Shown here piece by piece: positions 54,781 to 64,000 of a DNA stretch of 64,000 bases. This DNA comes from Lentzea guizhouensis (lineage in GTDB: Bacteria > Actinomycetota > Actinomycetes > Mycobacteriales > Pseudonocardiaceae). The number at the start of each line of letters is the position of its first letter. The first letter of the stretch is position 1. A program made the position numbers and the translations under genes. The notes below the pieces were generated by a model. The model made no database searches. It was not told the origin of the DNA and saw only the letters and a program-made list of their open reading frames with translations. The stretch covers positions 9,176,001 to 9,240,000 of the forward strand of contig NZ_CP016793.1 of NCBI RefSeq assembly GCF_001701025.1. The letters run 5' to 3'.

Positions 54781-55536
54781 TCACCCGTGCTGCGTGCTGG
54801 CACCGGCGTCGCGGACAAGCACTTCCGAGACTTCCAGCATGCCGGTGGCGAGGTCGCGGGCTACCTCGGAGAGGCGGAGGTTGTGGGTGTGGGCGTAGTC
54901 GCGCAGTCGCGTGTAGGCCTGGTGCATGTCCAGGCCACCGGACTCGGCCAGCACACCCTTGGCCTGTTCGACGACGGTGCGGTGGTGCAGGGCGGCCTGC
55001 AACTGCTCGAAGACGACCTCATCGCGGTGCACGGCGCGTTGTTGGAGGATACCGATGGTGGCGATGTCGGCGAGCGCCTGCCCGAGCTCGACACTGGCGT
55101 CATCGACGGCCACCGGCGTGGTGTGCAGCAGCGTCAGGGCCCCGACGACATGGCCTCGCAACCGCATCGGCACCGCGGCCGCGGCGCGGAACCCCGCGTT
55201 CACCGCCACCGGCGCGAACACCGGCCAGCGGTCGACGTCCGCGGTCAGATCCGCACTGGCGACCACGACACCGGTCCTCACGCAATCCAGACACGGTCCC
55301 TGCTGGGTCTGCGCGGCGAACACCTCCGCCAGTTCGGAGCGCTCGGAGGATCCTGCCGCGGGCTGCCATCCGCCGCGCTGGTCGGACAGGATCACTCCAG
55401 CGGCGTCGACCTTCAGCAGCTCCACCGCCCGCTCGGTGAGCAGCCCCAGGAAGTCCAGCACGTCAAAGTCCGCCACCAGGGTGTCGGCCAATGAGACGAA
55501 CACCCTGGCCAACTGCTGATCCCGTCCGGTGCTCAT
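54781..55536 (-). CDS. GAF-ANTAR regulator
   Basis: A 251-residue protein. GAF spans about 25-165, with TQQGPCLDCVRTGVVVASAD and two Cys that could make it redox-sensitive. ANTAR has the typical HHRTVVEQAKGVLAESGGLD and LSEVARDLATGML. The ATG at 55536 begins MSTGRDQQLARVFVSLADTL. It follows a second GAF-ANTAR gene by 25 bp and may be cotranscribed with it. Confidence 0.9.
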   Translation of the reverse strand: MSTGRDQQLARVFVSLADTLVADFDVLDFLGLLTERAVELLKVDAAGVILSDQRGGWQPAAGSSERSELAEVFAAQTQQGPCLDCVRTGVVVASADLTADVDRWPVFAPVAVNAGFRAAAAVPMRLRGHVVGALTLLHTTPVAVDDASVELGQALADIATIGILQQRAVHRDEVVFEQLQAALHHRTVVEQAKGVLAESGGLDMHQAYTRLRDYAHTHNLRLSEVARDLATGMLEVSEVLVRDAGASTQHG

Positions 55537-55561
55537 CGTGACGACCTTTCCTCTACACGCG

Positions 55562-56296
55562 TCATGGCCGATCCTCTTGGGTGAAACGCAGTGTCCGCCT
55601 GACGACCTGTCGGGCGACCTCGGCCAGCGGCAGATCATGGGTGAAGGCGTACCCGCGCAACCGCATCAACGCCGCTTCGGTGCTCACGCCGAGCTGGATC
55701 TGCACCATGCCTGTCGCTTGGTGGACCTCGATGTGCGGATCGACCAGCCAGCTCAAATCCGCGGTGTTGTGCCCGCTGAGTTCGTTGGCGATGCCTTGGG
55801 TGGCCAAGTCGGTGAGGATCAGTGCATCACTCATCTCATCGTGGGAAAGCGGCCCTGGCGTGTCGCGGTAGAGGTCCAACGACCCCAACCGCACCACTCC
55901 GATCTGCAGCGGGAACGAGAACACCGCCGCCGCACCGAGCGCCAGCGCGCCAGGGGTGAACGCGGGCCACCGCGCGCCCTCGGCGGCCAGGTCCGCCACC
56001 AGCACCGGACCACCCGAGGCGAACGTGTCCAGGCACGGTCCTTCACCGACGGTGAGCTGCAAGTCTTCCAGCCCGGCGCTGGTCGGGTTCGTGGCGTGGA
56101 CCAAGCCTCGAGCCGGATGGCCGGCGTCGGAGCCGTTGCCGTTGCCGTTGCCGAGGTGACTGAGCACGGTGGCGCCGGCGCCGGTGACCGACAGTTCCTT
56201 CACACATCGAGCGCAGACGAGCGCGACGGCGGAAGCGGAAGACTCGGAGAGGTCGGCGACCAGCATTTCCAGGAGCCGAGCACGCCGGTTCTGCAT
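55562..56296 (-). CDS. GAF-ANTAR regulator with an Asn-Gly insert
   Basis: A 244-residue protein with a GAF domain (LTVGEGPCLDTFASGGPVLV) and an ANTAR domain (IEVHQATGMVQIQLGVSTEA; LRGYAFTHDLPLAEVARQVV). It is closest in style to the gene at 48907, including the HQA-GMV core. A GNGNGNGS loop is inserted in the GAF domain. A GTG directly before the ATG is an alternative start behind a GGGAGG site. Confidence 0.88.
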   Translation of the reverse strand: MQNRRARLLEMLVADLSESSASAVALVCARCVKELSVTGAGATVLSHLGNGNGNGSDAGHPARGLVHATNPTSAGLEDLQLTVGEGPCLDTFASGGPVLVADLAAEGARWPAFTPGALALGAAAVFSFPLQIGVVRLGSLDLYRDTPGPLSHDEMSDALILTDLATQGIANELSGHNTADLSWLVDPHIEVHQATGMVQIQLGVSTEAALMRLRGYAFTHDLPLAEVARQVVRRTLRFTQEDRP

Positions 56297-56570
56297 CACG
56301 ACATCCTCCCGCTCGACCTGCCACTACCGCGTGAACCCTAGCGTTGTCGGACCAGCCGCTGGGCAATCCCGCTGCTTGAGGTGAGTGGGTCACCGATGCT
56401 CGCCCGCACGTGATCACCGGGCTCGAGACGAGTCAGGTCCTGGGTCCGGGCGGTGGCTGAAGACGGGCGAAGGGTGTTCAAGCCGATCACTGATCGCGTT
56501 CGACCACCGATCAGTCAGGACTTGCTCGTCGAGATCGTCGGGATTCCGACGACTGGACGTGGCGACCGAG

Positions 56571-57536
56571 TCATCGAAGCCGGCGCACGGTGTCGGACAG
56601 GTCGGCGGTGCCGTCGACGATCGCCCGGGCGGTGTCGAGCAGGTGCGCGTCGTGCAGGCGCGAGTGCGTGGTCATGACGGTGTGGGCCGCGGCGACGGAG
56701 ATGCCGTGACGTTCGGCCAGAACCCCTTCGGCGTGTTCGACGACGGCGTGGTCGCCCAGCGCGGTCCGAAGTTGATCCGCGAGCGAATCGCGCTGACGCA
56801 GCATCCCGTCACAGGTGATGACGACAGCCGCCAAGTCGGCCACCCCTTGCGCGAGTTGGACTTCGCCGGCCGAAGGCTCGTGTGCTGAGGCGTTGAACAA
56901 GGCCAGCGCACCCAGCGACGTGCCGGCCAAGGAGAGCGGCAGGGTGTAGACGGCTTGGAAGCCCGCGGTCCGTGCCTGTGCGGTGAACAGCGGCCAGCGG
57001 CTCGTCACCGCCAGGTCGGCAGCAGTCACGGGCTGCCCGGTCTGGCAGGTGTCGTGACACGGTCCCTCCGGCAACCGGCACAGCTCCCGCGCGGTGGCCG
57101 CCCCCTGGCCGGATGCGGCCAGGTCCTGACCGGTGAGAACGATCGCGGCCGCGTCCAGGTCCAGCAGTTCCACACAATGCCGCGTCAGCGTGTGCAGGTG
57201 GCCGCTGAGGTCGACACCGCCGGGCAACGCCGCCAGGGCGCCGATCACCGGCGCTGATCGCGCCACGGCGAGTCGGGCGCCGGCCTGGTGGATCGTGCCG
57301 ATCGTGCCGTCGAGCCCGGCGATGACGGCCCGCACACGTTCCTCGGCGAGACGCCGGTGGCCGGGAAGCAGGCCGAGCACGGTGTGCAGGCCGAGGCCGG
57401 CTGCGTACAGCTCGTGCACCACGCGGCTGAAGAGCCTGTCGATCCAATGCTCGGAAGGCAGGACGTGCGGCTGGGGCTCGTACAGCGGAACGGACCCGGC
57501 CGGTGGAAATGCCGGGACTGGCTCTTGCTGGGGCAT
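56571..57536 (-). CDS. GAF-ANTAR regulator with a histidine-kinase-like dimerisation segment
   Basis: A 321-residue protein. Residues about 30-85 (DRLFSRVVHELYAAGLGLHT and AEERVRAVIAGLDGTIGTIH) align by eye with the HisKA_3 helices of GAF-containing kinases, but the phospho-accepting His is replaced by Phe. A GAF domain follows (LCRLPEGPCHDTCQTGQPVT), then an ANTAR domain (HAVVEHAEGVLAERHGISVA). It therefore looks like a kinase sensor module refitted to an RNA-binding output. ATG 57536. Confidence 0.85.
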   Translation of the reverse strand: MPQQEPVPAFPPAGSVPLYEPQPHVLPSEHWIDRLFSRVVHELYAAGLGLHTVLGLLPGHRRLAEERVRAVIAGLDGTIGTIHQAGARLAVARSAPVIGALAALPGGVDLSGHLHTLTRHCVELLDLDAAAIVLTGQDLAASGQGAATARELCRLPEGPCHDTCQTGQPVTAADLAVTSRWPLFTAQARTAGFQAVYTLPLSLAGTSLGALALFNASAHEPSAGEVQLAQGVADLAAVVITCDGMLRQRDSLADQLRTALGDHAVVEHAEGVLAERHGISVAAAHTVMTTHSRLHDAHLLDTARAIVDGTADLSDTVRRLR

Positions 57537-58412
57537 CGTGATGGATCCCTTGGCCTCGGCTGCCGAGGCGCGGGAAAGAGACCGCCGGGTCCAGGGCAGC
57601 GTCCGGGCACCGCGCACCGTGATTGGTGGACGATGAGATGCTTCCGCGCGGGCGATCTGGTGACAACCAGCCGGTCGGGCGATGTTCGGAGAACCCCGAT
57701 ACTCCGTCGGGGTGGGATCGCACGCTGCAGTGGCTGGGAATCGAGCTGCTCCAAGACTGCCCAGGGGATCCAGGACAGCCATCTGCTCAGGCCCACCACC
57801 TGCCCGCAACGGCGGCATCCTGGTCGACGTCATCGAAGTCCGCGACCGAGCCACCGCGCTACACCTCGAACGCGCCGTCCTCGATCAGCACCTGCCTGTG
57901 GCTCCGCCCGAACCCGACTCCAGCACGTCCGAAATTGCTCGCGAACACCGGCGGAAGATTGCTCCTGGACTGGAATTCATCATTACGACACCGTCGGAGC
58001 CGTGGCCCGCGACGATTGACCTGCAGAAGTGACCAAAAATGGCCACTGTGCAAGTCGTCCCACATCCGGCACTTCGGCGGTGTCCGGCGTTTCCACCTCA
58101 TCTTCGACTTACCGGAGATATTCGAAACGAGGTAGACACCCAGCGAAGTCATCGAGGAATCCGAAGTGGAGTGGAAAGCTTGAGGTCGACCTACCTCGCA
58201 TCCGGGGGAAATATCGTCGCATCGGAGTGTTCATCCACGTGCACCTTCCCCTCACGTCGCCAGATGGTGAAGCGTAATGCACGAAGGGTGCTGTCCGACT
58301 CGGCGTTCTAATTCCAGGCAGCGTCGACCAAGTGACTCCGGACCCCGGTCATTCGGATTGCCCTTGCGGGTCGCGGCATCAGCTCGGGCCCACCCACGGG
58401 TGGAGAGTGATC
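57537..58412. other. Gene-free stretch before the glycine-rich gene
   Basis: About 875 bp. A plus-strand frame at 57682-58032 contains VDVIEVRDRATALHLERAVL, which looks protein-like, but I recognise no family and the start is unsupported. The rest shows nothing clear apart from having to carry the promoter of the following gene. Confidence 0.4.
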
Positions 58413-59704
58413 ATGACTTCAACAGCACGCGCAGGCACGGCCCGCCGTTTGGGACGGGCTCTGGTCGGTTTGGGCACGGTGGCCGGGTTCGCCTTGGTGG
58501 CACCGGGCGCGGCCCAGGCGATCCCGCCGGGGTGCACGCAGACGGGCAACAACTTCGTCTGCACCGCCGGCATACCCGCCGGCCAGGTCCTCGACGGCAC
58601 CGCGGCCGACAACATCATCACCATCACCGGCGGGCCGGTCAACGGGACCGTCAACGGCCTCGGCGGCAACGACACGATCACCGTCATCGGCGTCGCGGGT
58701 GTCACCGGCCCGAACGGCGCTCCCGGTGCGAACGGCACTCTGGGCAGCCCGGCCGGCAGCGCCGGCGGCAACGGCGGCGTCGGCACGGGCGGTGTCGCCG
58801 TCGGCGGCACCGGGATCATCGACGGCGGCGCGGGCGCCGACAGCATCACCGTCACCGGTGGTGCGGGTGGCAACGGCGGCAACGGCGGGTCCGGCGGGTT
58901 CGGGCTGGGCAGTGGTGCCGGGGCGCCGGCGGCAACGGCGGCGTGGCGGGGTCGGCGGGCGGGTAACGCCGGACTGATCCACGGGGCGGGCAACGACACC
59001 GTCAACGCCACCGGCGGCAAGGGCGGCAACGGTGGCCTCGGCGCTCGGCGGCAACGGCGGCGCCACGGCGGGTGGCGCGGGTGCCGGTGGCATCGGCGGC
59101 GCGGCCGGTGTCGGCGTCGGCAACTCCGGCGCGATCAACGGCGGCACCGCCGACGCCGGTCTCGACACCGTCACCGCCACCGGCGGTGCGGCGGAGCCGG
59201 TGCCGCGGCGGTGTCGGCGGCTGCGGCAGCGGCGGCGGAGCGGGCGGCGTCGGCGGCTCGGGCGGCGCGGGTGGTATCGGCAACTCCGGCACGATTAACG
59301 GCGGCGCCGGTGTCGACACCTCAAGGCCAACGGCGGTCTCGGTGGCGCCGGTGGTGTGGCGGCAAGGGCGGCAACGGCATCAGCGCCACCCAGCCGGCGG
59401 AGCCGGTGGCGTCGGCGGAGCGGCGCGGGCGGCATCGGCAACTCCGGAGCCGTCAACGGCGGTCTCGGTGCCGATGCCATCACCGTCACCGGCGGCAACG
59501 GCGGCAACGGCGGTGCCGGCGGCAACGGCGGCACCGGGTGCAGCGGCCCGGCGGCGCCGGGGTCTCGGCGGAGCGGCTGGCGCGGGCGGCCTGGGCAACA
59601 CCGGCACCGTCGAAGCCGGCGCCACCGTCGTCAACGGCTCCCCCGGCATCGCCGGCTCCAACGGCGTAGCCGGTGTCAACAACGGTGGCGTCTGCTCCTG
59701 CTGA
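58413..59704 (+). pseudogene. Secreted PGRS-like glycine-rich repeat protein, many frame breaks
   Basis: The ATG at 58413 starts a clear signal peptide (LGTVAGFALVAPGAAQA) and an IPPGCTQTGNNFVCTAGIPA head. Repeats then alternate GGNGGxGG runs with GADSITVTGG and GNSGAINGG units, mixing PGRS and RTX-like features. The repeat sense moves between all three frames at least eight times before the natural end GVNNGGVCSC at 59704. If indels are corrected the protein would have about 430 residues. GC-rich repeats are error-prone in sequencing, and equally prone to slippage in the cell. Confidence 0.75.
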
Positions 59705-59821
59705 CGACAGCGTTGACGCAGAACCACCACGGCCCTGGGCACGCGGCCACCCGCCGCGGGCCTGGGGCCGGGTGGACAGTCGCCGCCGGGTGCGGCGACG
59801 GATCCGCAGCGCCGGGAGGCC

Positions 59822-59930
59822 GTGGTCACGGCATCCCGGTTCAAGCGGCCGGTCACGTTGTCGGCCCGGGATCGTGAAGAGTTGATCCGGCTGACCACGA
59901 CAGGCGTGCATCCGGCATCGTCGAGTTCGC
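59822..59930 (+). pseudogene. IS630-type transposase N-terminal fragment
   Basis: FKRPVTLSARDREELIRLTT followed by TGVHPAS matches the first helix of IS630-family transposases (TLSxxDRxEL). The rest of the transposase is missing. About 70 bp later a short YPKRSDAMVYQHVRAR string, ending at 60054, resembles the tyrosine-recombinase end (AxxYQH). Both are scraps of mobile elements. Confidence 0.45.
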
Positions 59931-60329
59931 CGCCCGCATGGAGACGCGCGCCAGGACGGTGAACACGTCCGGTGCCGCACCCGACTCCGCCACCTATCCC
60001 AAAAGGTCAGACGCGATGGTCTACCAGCACGTCAGGGCGCGGTGCGGTCGGTGATACAGCCAGTGCCCGCACCGCGCAACCAGACAGCGCGGAGGCTGAC
60101 TGCTCAACGCACCGCGTTAAGCCCGGCCAGACCACATCTGCGCGGCCTCCGCCAAGCCCGGCGAACCAGTCCCGGCACCCACGAGGTACCCGCGGCGGCT
60201 CCGCCTACACCGTCAACGGAACAACGCCTACCGCGAGCCGTGGTCAAGCAGCTCCGGAAACCCGCGGCGCACTGTGGACCGGCGCGGTGGTCGCCGACCG
60301 ATCACGCCAGACCCGTGCGCGACGCGCAG

Positions 60330-60500
60330 CTGACCCAGCCGCGCGTCTACCTCCACACCGCCGACCTCGACGCGTCGGTGCGGCGGGTGCAGGAGCTGGG
60401 TGGCAAGGCCGACGTGCAGCAGGTCCCGGAGGTCGGGCGGATCGCACACTGCTCCGACGACCAGGGCACGCTGTTCAGCCTGTACGAACCGCAGGGGTGA
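60330..60500 (+). pseudogene. C-terminal fragment of a VOC-family protein
   Basis: RVYLHTADLDASVRRVQELG, then GRIAHCSDDQGTLFSLYEP, is the last module of a two-domain glyoxalase-like protein of the CFP32 type. The N-terminal module is absent; upstream sequence from 60055 is not coding-like. It ends 92 bp before the MarR gene. Confidence 0.65.
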
Positions 60501-60592
60501 GCCGCTCGGGACTGTCCGAAGTGGATCGAGTGGCACCCCGCCGCACACCCGTCCTGCCGAGCCGCTCGCCCGGTGCGCGTTAACATCGGACC

Positions 60593-61012
60593 ATGTCGGA
60601 CATCGGCGTGCTCTCGGCACATGTGCTGCAAGGCTTCCAGAAGGAGCTCTTCACCCGCCTCGCCGAGGCGGGCCACGGGCACCTGCGCCCGCGGCACGGC
60701 GCGGTCATGGCCTACCTCAAGCCGACCGGCAGCCGGGCCAGCGAGCTCTCCGAACGTTCCGGACAGCACAAGCAGGTCATCGGCACCCTGATCGACGAGC
60801 TCGAACGCCTCGGCTACGTGACCCGCCAGCCGGACCCGGACGACCGGCGGGCGAAGCTCGTGATGCCGACCGAACTGGGCCGCGACCAGATGGCACAGGC
60901 GAAGCGGCTCATCGCCGACATCGAGGAGCAGTTCGTCCACCAGGTCGGCGCCGAGCGGTTCGCGGCGTTCAAGGAGGTCTTCACCGAAGTCGCGCGCACC
61001 TACCGCCGTTAG
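60593..61012 (+). CDS. MarR-family transcriptional regulator
   Basis: A 139-residue winged-helix regulator: ASELSERSGQHKQVIGTLID is the recognition helix and RQPDPDDRRAKLVMPTELG is the wing with the conserved DxRxK. The ATG at 60593 begins MSDIGVLSAHVL. Its stop overlaps the stop of a short convergent reading frame, upstream of which lies a perfect palindrome that could be its operator. Confidence 0.9.
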   Translation: MSDIGVLSAHVLQGFQKELFTRLAEAGHGHLRPRHGAVMAYLKPTGSRASELSERSGQHKQVIGTLIDELERLGYVTRQPDPDDRRAKLVMPTELGRDQMAQAKRLIADIEEQFVHQVGAERFAAFKEVFTEVARTYRR

Positions 61013-61149
61013 ACCACGATCTCCGCCTTGTGCTTGGCGAGGAAGTCCTTGAGCGTCAACCATCCCGGCACCAGCGCACGCGTCTGCTCGACGTCGCGGC
61101 GGCTGAGGATGTGCTCGTCGAACTCGGTGTAGTACTGGAATTCCAACAC
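61009..61149 (-). CDS. Short frame, possibly a gene fragment (46 codons)
   Basis: VLEFQYYTEFDEHILSRRDV and WLTLKDFLAKHKAEIVV read like genuine protein with normal codon use. A GTG at 61149 can start it but has no good ribosome site, and an in-frame stop lies just upstream. It may be the C-terminal end of a lost gene. A GTGTTCA dyad stands 20 bp upstream. I cannot assign a family. Confidence 0.35.
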   Translation of the reverse strand: MLEFQYYTEFDEHILSRRDVEQTRALVPGWLTLKDFLAKHKAEIVV

Positions 61150-61169
61150 CGAAACCCGGGACCGATCCC

Positions 61170-61185
61170 GTGTTCATCTGAACAC
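61170..61185. promoter_or_regulatory. Palindrome GTGTTCA-TC-TGAACAC, possible MarR operator
   Basis: A perfect 16-bp inverted repeat between the MarR gene and the caspase-STAND locus. MarR proteins bind dyads of this size. Which gene it would control is unclear. Confidence 0.45.
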
Positions 61186-61859
61186 AGGAAGTCATGGCCG
61201 AGAGGCTAGCAGTAACAGCGAGCGATCGGTCAACACGGGATACGTCACGCGGACCGCGCCCTTGAAGGCCCGCTAGCTGCGGTTCGGCGCGTGTGACCGC
61301 GTGCGTTGCGACGCAGAGCTGCGAACGCCCCTGGCGTACCGCCGCCGCCGCTCGTTTCAGTTTCTCGGTCTGCCATGTTCGACCATTGTCGACGTCCAGT
61401 GAGGTGTGAAGTCGTATTGCTGCGCGGAGTGGGCGAAGTTTGGTGACTCGACAGAGGTGGGCGCGGTTGCTCCGGCTCTGCGTTCGCGGGCGACGTACTC
61501 GAGGTCATCGTGCCGAAGGGCGCGTCCGGCAACAGACGAGCGGCTCACCGCGCCTACCCGTCACGTAATGCATACGCGCCGCGCCTGCGCGTAATACTCC
61601 CGGATTCCCGGCAGGTCTGCGTGGTGGTCCGTATCGGCGGGCGCAGTGCGCGCGCCTACCGCAACCGTTACGGCGATGCCCGAGCCGAACGTGAATGCTG
61701 TGTCTGTTCAACTCGAGCATCTCGCCCGAGCGGATGCCTGATGCGCGCCAGGCATCCGATGCAGCCAGCGAGCGAGGTCGGCCTGAACCACCGATCCAAT
61801 GAGGTGCGTAACGCCTGTCGACGAATTCCGACGATCTTGCAGCACGGGAGGAGCGGTCT
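61186..61859. other. Gene-free stretch upstream of the caspase-STAND gene
   Basis: About 670 bp without a credible reading frame, RNA gene or repeat. It should contain the promoter of the caspase-STAND gene; none is obvious. Confidence 0.4.
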
Positions 61860-64000
61860 GTGGAGTCGCGGCGCGCACTGTCGGTCGGGGTGGGCTCGTT
61901 TGCCCACCATGAGCAGCTGGGGTTCGCTCCAGGACTGTCCGACCAACTCGGTGCGGTGCTCGCCGACCTGGATTACAAGGTGAGGGTCGTTGCCAAGGAA
62001 AGCCTGCATGGCAAGGAGCTCGCAGCAGAAGTGCACAATGCGCTCACTGGAGAGCCCTCCGACATTGCCGTAGTGCATCTGATCTCGCACGGCGAACCCG
62101 GTTCAGGCGGGTCCACGGTCTTCGCGCTGGGAAGCGACAGCAAGCCGTACGATAACGCGAGCATCGCCCACTGGTTGACTGTGCAGGAGGCAGGTGATCG
62201 GCCCACCACGCTCTTCCTCCTCGACCTGTGCGGTGCTCGCGCCCTTGCTCGCCTGCCGTGGCAGATCCGGACCGAGGAGCCGTTGCGCGGTTGGGTGATC
62301 GCCGCCTGCGGGGAACGCGAAGCCGCCTACGACGGACGGTTCACCCAGGCCGTGATCTCCGTGCTGAAGGCGCTGCGGGCGGGCGAGCTGGACATCGATC
62401 CCAGCCTGCCGCACGTTCCGCTGGCTACGTTCGCCATTGCTGTCCGCGCTGAGGTGAACCGTCTGGCTGCCGAAGTGGACTCGTTCCCGCAGCAGGTGAC
62501 CGCAAGCCTGTGGACATCAGCTCGCGCGTCGAACCGCCCTTTTTCCCCAATCCCGCTTACGACCCAACCTCCAAGCCGCGGCTGCGCGCCTCGGTCGATT
62601 CAGGTCTGCTGCCGTTCCTCGACGATCTCGATGAGGGGCTGGACCCCAGGCACTTCCTGGAACGCGCGACTGGCCTCGGACGGCTAACGGCTGCGGGTTC
62701 CGAGCTGGTCGGCTGTTTCACCGGCCGTGATCGCGAGCTCCGCCAGGTGTCGCCGTGGCTCAGCGGCGACGGTTCCGCGCCGCTTTGCGTGGTAACCGGC
62801 AGTCCAGGCGCGGGAAAGTCGGCGCTGCTCGGCGTGCTGGTTTGCGCGGCCCACCGATCGTTGCGCGAGCCCACCAGGCCGATCTGGGGACAGATCGTCC
62901 AGGCGCCCGTACGGATCAATGATCTGGCAGCGGTACACGCGCGCGAGAGGGTTCTTGGTGCCGTCACCGCCTCGATCGCACGCCAGCTGGACTTGCCCGA
63001 GAACTTGACGGCTGCGGAGCTCATCGACGCATTACGCACACGCCCGACTCGGCCGGTGCTCGTCGTCGATGCCCTGGACGAGACTGACGACCCGCAGCGG
63101 TTGATCAACGAGTTGTTGTTGCCGCTCATCTCAGAGAAAACACGTGGCAACCCAGTGCGACTGCTCGTCGGCGCGCGCCTCTACGAGGATTACCAGCCGC
63201 TGTTTGACTGCGGATGGATGATCAACCTGGACAAGGTCGAGCAAGACGTGCTCGAGGATGACCTTCTGCACTACGTGCAGGGCCTGCTGCGTACCACCTC
63301 GGAGTACCGGAAGCAGGGTGGCGCGGTCGGAGCGTTCGCACAGGCCGTGGCAAGCGTGCTGGCGACGCCGGACGTCGGCGGCGGGCGCCTCTCGGGTCCG
63401 TTCCTGGTGGCCGGACTGTATACGCGTTACTTCATGACTGTTAACGCAGATCGCGTGGTCACTGATGCCGCTGCTGCGGCGCAGGAAGGTGCGAAAGTTC
63501 CCGTGGATCTTCGGGGCGTGCTGGATCTTGATCTGCGGCTGGAAAGCGACGCGCTGTGGCTGCGACCGGTGCTGACCGCGTTGGCCTATGCGCGCGGCAG
63601 CGGGATGCCGGTTTCGGTGCTTACCAGGGTCGCCGCTGCCTTCGCACCGGCCGGCACGCGTCCGACCACAGGACAGATCCGGTCCGCTCTCAATGTCGCG
63701 CGGTTCTACGTGCGGCAGTCGCTGGCTCCTGATCGCAGTAACGTCTACCGCCTGTTTCACCAAGGACTGGTGGACACCCTCGCCGAGAACTCAGCCGAGA
63801 GGCTGGGCGCGGTGCTGGACGCCTTGGTGTCCTCGCTCGGGCCTCCGGATCAGCGGGACTGGAACGCCGCGGAACCCTACGTGCTCGAGTATGTCCGCGA
63901 GCACGCGTCCGCAGCGGGCCGTGTTAAGGAGATCGAGGCCGATCCCGGCTTCGTGCTGCACCCTGGCTCACCTCTGCGCACCGAGGCTAAAGACGCGGCA
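61860..64000 (+). CDS. Caspase-like peptidase fused to a STAND NTPase (apparent frameshift; runs off the window)
   Basis: The GTG at 61860 has GGGAGGAG upstream. Residues 1-210 form a caspase (C14-like) domain with the catalytic pair His77 (VVHLISHGEPG) and Cys124 (LFLLDLCGA). One missing G at about 62510 shifts the frame. Beyond it the reading continues VEPPFFPNPAYDP, FTGRDRELRQV, a Walker A TGSPGAGKSALL (62798-62821) and a STAND-type Walker B LVVDALDETDD (about 63056-63088), then helical sequence to the edge. The layout matches bacterial NLR-like proteins in which an NTPase senses a signal and releases a protease effector. The sensor repeats (WD40 or TPR expected) lie outside the window. 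Confidence 0.85.

Noticed and set aside
1..64000. tRNA and rRNA genes
   Set aside because: No cloverleaf-like segment with conserved T-arm sequence and no rRNA-like stretch was noticed while reading; a dedicated covariance search was not possible.

Overview
The window reads as a high-GC actinomycete chromosome. GC-rich third codon positions, GTG starts, ATGA/GTGA stop-start overlaps, SARP and large LuxR regulators, GAF-ANTAR proteins and an ECF41-type sigma factor all fit. The sugar and polyketide genes suggest the Pseudonocardiales (Lentzea/Saccharothrix/Actinosynnema-like), but that placement is inference.

1-16.1 kb is part of a natural-product gene cluster. A minus-strand operon (ketoreductase, acyl carrier protein, FabZ-like dehydratase, GcvT-like protein, ketosynthase running off the left edge) looks like a dissociated, reducing fatty-acid-like or type II PKS. 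With it lie an FAD aromatic hydroxylase, a SARP regulator, a glycosyltransferase, a LuxR/LAL regulator and five enzymes matching the TDP-(epi)vancosamine route: 2,3-dehydratase, 3-aminotransferase, C-methyltransferase, epimerase and 4-ketoreductase. The predicted product is a reduced polyketide carrying a branched aminodeoxysugar.

16.1-26 kb holds stand-alone loci: a broken quinone oxidoreductase with a divergent TetR and twin operators, a secreted phosphodiesterase-like protein, an ECF41 sigma factor with its SDR partner and a matching promoter, a DinB protein, and a three-gene operon of Ser/Thr kinase, membrane-anchored solute-binding-like protein and solute-binding/VWA lipoprotein.

26-32.5 kb is an aromatic catabolism locus: IclR regulator, two-component phenol-type hydroxylase, catA, catB, catC and pcaD, leading from a phenol through catechol to 3-oxoadipate. 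32.5-37.7 kb carries housekeeping and transport genes, including an MFS/TetR pair with strong dyads on both sides of tetR. 37.9-43.9 kb is a two-component system followed by a lipoprotein/adaptor/MacB-like ABC operon. A TGTGCGG-N4-TGTGCGG element occurs three times here and probably defines the response-regulator regulon.

43.9-60.5 kb is an accessory, partly decayed region: a candidate ncRNA, RTX-like and glycine-rich secreted proteins, a glycosyltransferase/glycosidase pair, GAF-ANTAR regulators, a STAS protein, a trio of secreted proteins, and gene remnants (YciI, P-type ATPase, GH130, ANTAR, transposase/integrase, VOC). The right edge (61.9-64 kb) enters a caspase-STAND NTPase, a candidate NLR-like immune or cell-death protein.

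Single-base frame breaks recur in otherwise well-conserved genes (SARP, glycosyltransferase, LuxR, quinone oxidoreductase, kinase tail, glycine-rich protein, caspase-STAND). This points to indel errors in the assembly at least as much as to real gene loss.
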